This document shows, one piece after another, positions 50,606 to 52,387 of a stretch of DNA of 52,387 nucleotides. Each line of letters starts with the position of its first letter. Position 1 is the first letter of the stretch. Made by a program: the position numbers and the translations under genes. The notes beneath the pieces were generated by a model that did no database searches, had not been told where the DNA came from, and was given only the letters and a program-made list of their open reading frames with translations. Source of the DNA: CAZOIA01 sp964579675 (GTDB lineage Bacteria; Planctomycetota; Phycisphaerae; UBA1845; PWPN01); NCBI GenBank assembly GCA_964579675.1, contig CAZOIA010000012.1:1-52387 (forward strand), given 5' to 3'.

Positions 50606-50832
50606 CCCGTGCCCCATCCCCATTTCCCTGCATCTCGTTTTCTTCCCCGCCACGTTACACGTACGTTACATCCCGTTATCCTGGGGAAGGCTCTCTCTCC
50701 CGCTTGCGACTTCACGCTCCTGCCTGGGGCTTCGCAAGAAGCTGACGGCGTAATCCATGGTCGAGCTCGGCAAAACCGGCGCCGCCCGAGTTGACCCGCC
50801 GGCCCAAGCGCCACATGATCCCTTCGAGAGCC

Positions 50833-52005
50833 ATGAGCCACGATCTGAATGACAGTGCGCGACCCCGGGACACCACGGAGGGCGAAAGCCCGCGCGGGCT
50901 GAAGCCCGCGGCTCTTCAGCGCTGCGAAATCACCCACGGTCATCCGGAATCCACGGCGGGGGTCTGGCTGGCCGATGCCCCTGAACCGGTGCACGGGAAT
51001 GGGAACGGGCCCGCCACTGCACGCTGCCTGTCCGGAAGCTCACCCGCCGGCGAGAAGCTCTGGGTTCGCGCGGTTCTGTGGCTGGGCAACGTGCACCGGC
51101 GGATGCTCGGCGTCTACTTTGGCGTCGCCGGCCCGCGAACTACGTACGGGATCATGAGCATACTGGCCCGTTTGCTCTACCGGCTGCTGGACCCGATTCG
51201 CGCCCGCAGCGAGGCCCAGTGCCGGGCCGCTCTCGGGGATCGAGTCGCCCCCGAGGATGTTCCACGCATCGCCGAGCGATCGTTCATCCATCGCGTCTGG
51301 AACCTGGCGGACCTGATGCTGGCCGACCGATTGCTTCACCCGAACACGTACCATCGCTACGGCGGCACAATTGCCGAGCCCCACCTCGGTGGTCTGTTGG
51401 ATGCCCAGCGGCGTAAGCAACCGGCGATTCTGCTGACCGCGTATTACGGGTCTTTCGATCTGCTACCGATATTCCTTGGCTACAATGGCATCCAAGCGGG
51501 TGTGGTGTATCGGCCCAGCGAAAACGCGGCTTTTGACGACTATCGGCGGCGAATCCGCGGTCGCAGCGGCTGCGAGCTCATCCGGGTGGACCGGGCCGCC
51601 GGCCGACTTGCGGCAATCCTCGAAGCCGGTGGCAGCGTCGCCATCGTTGCCGACCACCATGCCGATCGGCGCGGGATACCGGTGACGTTCCTGGGGCTGC
51701 CCACAATGGCCATGCGGTCGGTGGGACTGCTGGCGTGGCGCTACAACGCCGACGTCGCTGTCGCCGGCATTCGGCGGATCGGCAGCGCGTTCAGGTTCGA
51801 ACTCATCGTGGCCGACACACTGTATCACAGTGAATGGGAACGGGCCGACGACCCCGTCGCGTACGTTACCGACCATTATCTACGCGCACTCGAAAACCTC
51901 GTACTGGGTGACCCGACCCAGTACTTGTGGGGCTACGCCCGCTGGGGTGAGGGTTTCCTCCGCCAGCTCCTTGCCCGCGACGAACCCGGTCAGAGCACAG
52001 CCTAG
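50833..52005 (+). CDS. LpxL/HtrB-like lysophospholipid acyltransferase
   Basis: Membrane-associated acyltransferase of the lipid A lauroyl/myristoyl transferase family. TYGIMSILARLLYRLLDP is the membrane-proximal part; RVWNLADLMLADRLL, AILLTAYYGSFDLLPIFLGY (standing for the usual H-x4-D/E region but with Tyr-Tyr in place of His), VVYRPSENAAFDDYRRRIRG, GSVAIVADHHADRRGIPVTF and ALENLVLGDPTQYLWGYARW follow the family. Acceptor could be lipid A, ornithine lipid or a similar glycolipid. The frame is open from 50791. The first 100 residues look poor and contain the translated REP-like repeat at 50888, so the real start could lie as far down as the ATG at 51094. The stop overlaps the convergent small gene by four bases. 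Confidence 0.78.
   Translation: MSHDLNDSARPRDTTEGESPRGLKPAALQRCEITHGHPESTAGVWLADAPEPVHGNGNGPATARCLSGSSPAGEKLWVRAVLWLGNVHRRMLGVYFGVAGPRTTYGIMSILARLLYRLLDPIRARSEAQCRAALGDRVAPEDVPRIAERSFIHRVWNLADLMLADRLLHPNTYHRYGGTIAEPHLGGLLDAQRRKQPAILLTAYYGSFDLLPIFLGYNGIQAGVVYRPSENAAFDDYRRRIRGRSGCELIRVDRAAGRLAAILEAGGSVAIVADHHADRRGIPVTFLGLPTMAMRSVGLLAWRYNADVAVAGIRRIGSAFRFELIVADTLYHSEWERADDPVAYVTDHYLRALENLVLGDPTQYLWGYARWGEGFLRQLLARDEPGQSTA
50888..50914. repeat. REP-like palindrome near the acyltransferase 5' end
   Basis: GCCCGCGCGGGCTGAAGCCC followed by GCGGCTC, a further member of the palindrome family at 3549, 3613 and 11480. It is translated as ESPRGLKPAALQ if the upstream start is used. Confidence 0.65.
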
Positions 52006-52154
52006 CTGACGGTGGTAGTGGTGCCCGTGGCCGTATCGATCACGTCGCCCACTTCCTCGCCGACGGTGCCTTCCTGGCCGAAAACCTTGGCCGTGAGGGG
52101 CAGACCGATCAGGAATGCCACCAGGCCGGCTGCATAAAGGCGCAGTCTCCTCAT
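52002..52154 (-). CDS. 50-residue exported small protein
   Basis: A small protein starting MRRLRLYAAGLVAFLIGLPL, a clear signal peptide, followed by about 25 residues ending GDVIDTATGTTTTVS. AAGGAG sits just upstream of the ATG at 52154; further ATGs upstream are in frame but lie before this ribosome binding site. After signal cleavage only a short Thr/Asp-rich peptide would remain. I do not recognise a family; small exported planctomycete proteins of this kind are usually unannotated. It converges on the acyltransferase with a four-base overlap. Confidence 0.55.
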   Translation of the reverse strand: MRRLRLYAAGLVAFLIGLPLTAKVFGQEGTVGEEVGDVIDTATGTTTTVS

Positions 52155-52387
52155 ATTCGGCTCCTTCCGTAGCGGTGTCATGGTCAGCCAGCCCGCCGCT
52201 CTTGGCAGGGGCGCTTTCCAACCGGGGACAAGCATACTCTACCGACACTGCGATGCAAGGCGATTCGCGCCGAAGAAGCGCCAACGGGTGCGTGACAGTT
52301 CCGGCGGGGACCTTCGGGCGGAGAAGGGGACAGCACCTTGCTTTTCCGAACCCCGACCGTCAGGGAGGGGAGTATCTGCGGATGCGC
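52155..52387. other. terminal stretch without a recognised gene
   Basis: Nothing gene-like is seen. It presumably holds the promoter of the small exported protein and runs into the window edge. Confidence 0.4.

Overview
The window looks like chromosomal DNA of a planctomycete (Planctomycetota, possibly Phycisphaerae-like). The assignment rests on high GC, many lipoprotein-type signal peptides, a GHL10 glycosidase, a phosphodiesterase-like family that I recall mainly from planctomycetes, a 'YYWRVDEIN' fibronectin-like domain, and a type II secretion locus with an extraordinarily enlarged secretin. No rRNA, tRNA, CRISPR array, phage genes, transposase or integrase was found.

Layout. (1) 70-6677: a GHL10 lipoprotein translationally coupled to a phosphodiesterase-like protein, a decayed toxin-antitoxin pair, a 161-bp MITE/REPIN-like element, a PabA/TrpG glutaminase and a large fusion of a beta-propeller glycosidase with an alpha/beta-hydrolase esterase. 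(2) 6678-7648: a long non-coding leader with a near-perfect sigma-54 promoter, a strong intrinsic terminator about 175 nt downstream, and a 36-codon ORF with a strong ribosome binding site. (3) 7649-34731: a type II secretion operon in the order gspF-G-H-I-J-K-L(PilM/N-like)-M(PilO/FN3/PilP-like), a 3481-residue protein made almost only of secretin N-type modules, a 1643-residue secretin with about 14 further modules, and two lipoproteins. The GspE ATPase and the prepilin peptidase are not in the window. (4) 34787-40825, minus strand: a complete isc iron-sulfur assembly operon (iscR-S-U-A-hscB-hscA-iscX) in which the 2Fe-2S ferredoxin is fused to the C-terminus of HscA, preceded by two tandem operator-like repeats. 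(5) 41073-45351: a LysE exporter, a small islet (two YgiT-type zinc-finger antitoxins, a toxin stub, a HARE-HTH protein and attC-like sequence) bounded by two diverged copies of the yifB 3' end, and intact yifB. (6) 45526-52387: an NmrA-like reductase, a radical SAM activase, a secreted isoaspartyl methyltransferase, a nitrilase, a solitary pseudopilin, an LpxL-like acyltransferase and a 50-residue exported protein.

The standout is the secretion locus. About 36 N-modules in one polypeptide and about 14 in the next would build a periplasmic conduit far longer than the 3-4 module vestibule of ordinary GspD. One stretch of modules carries Gly/Ser/Tyr/Arg-rich disordered loops at equivalent positions, and one module appears to be split between the C-terminus of the first protein and the N-terminus of the second.
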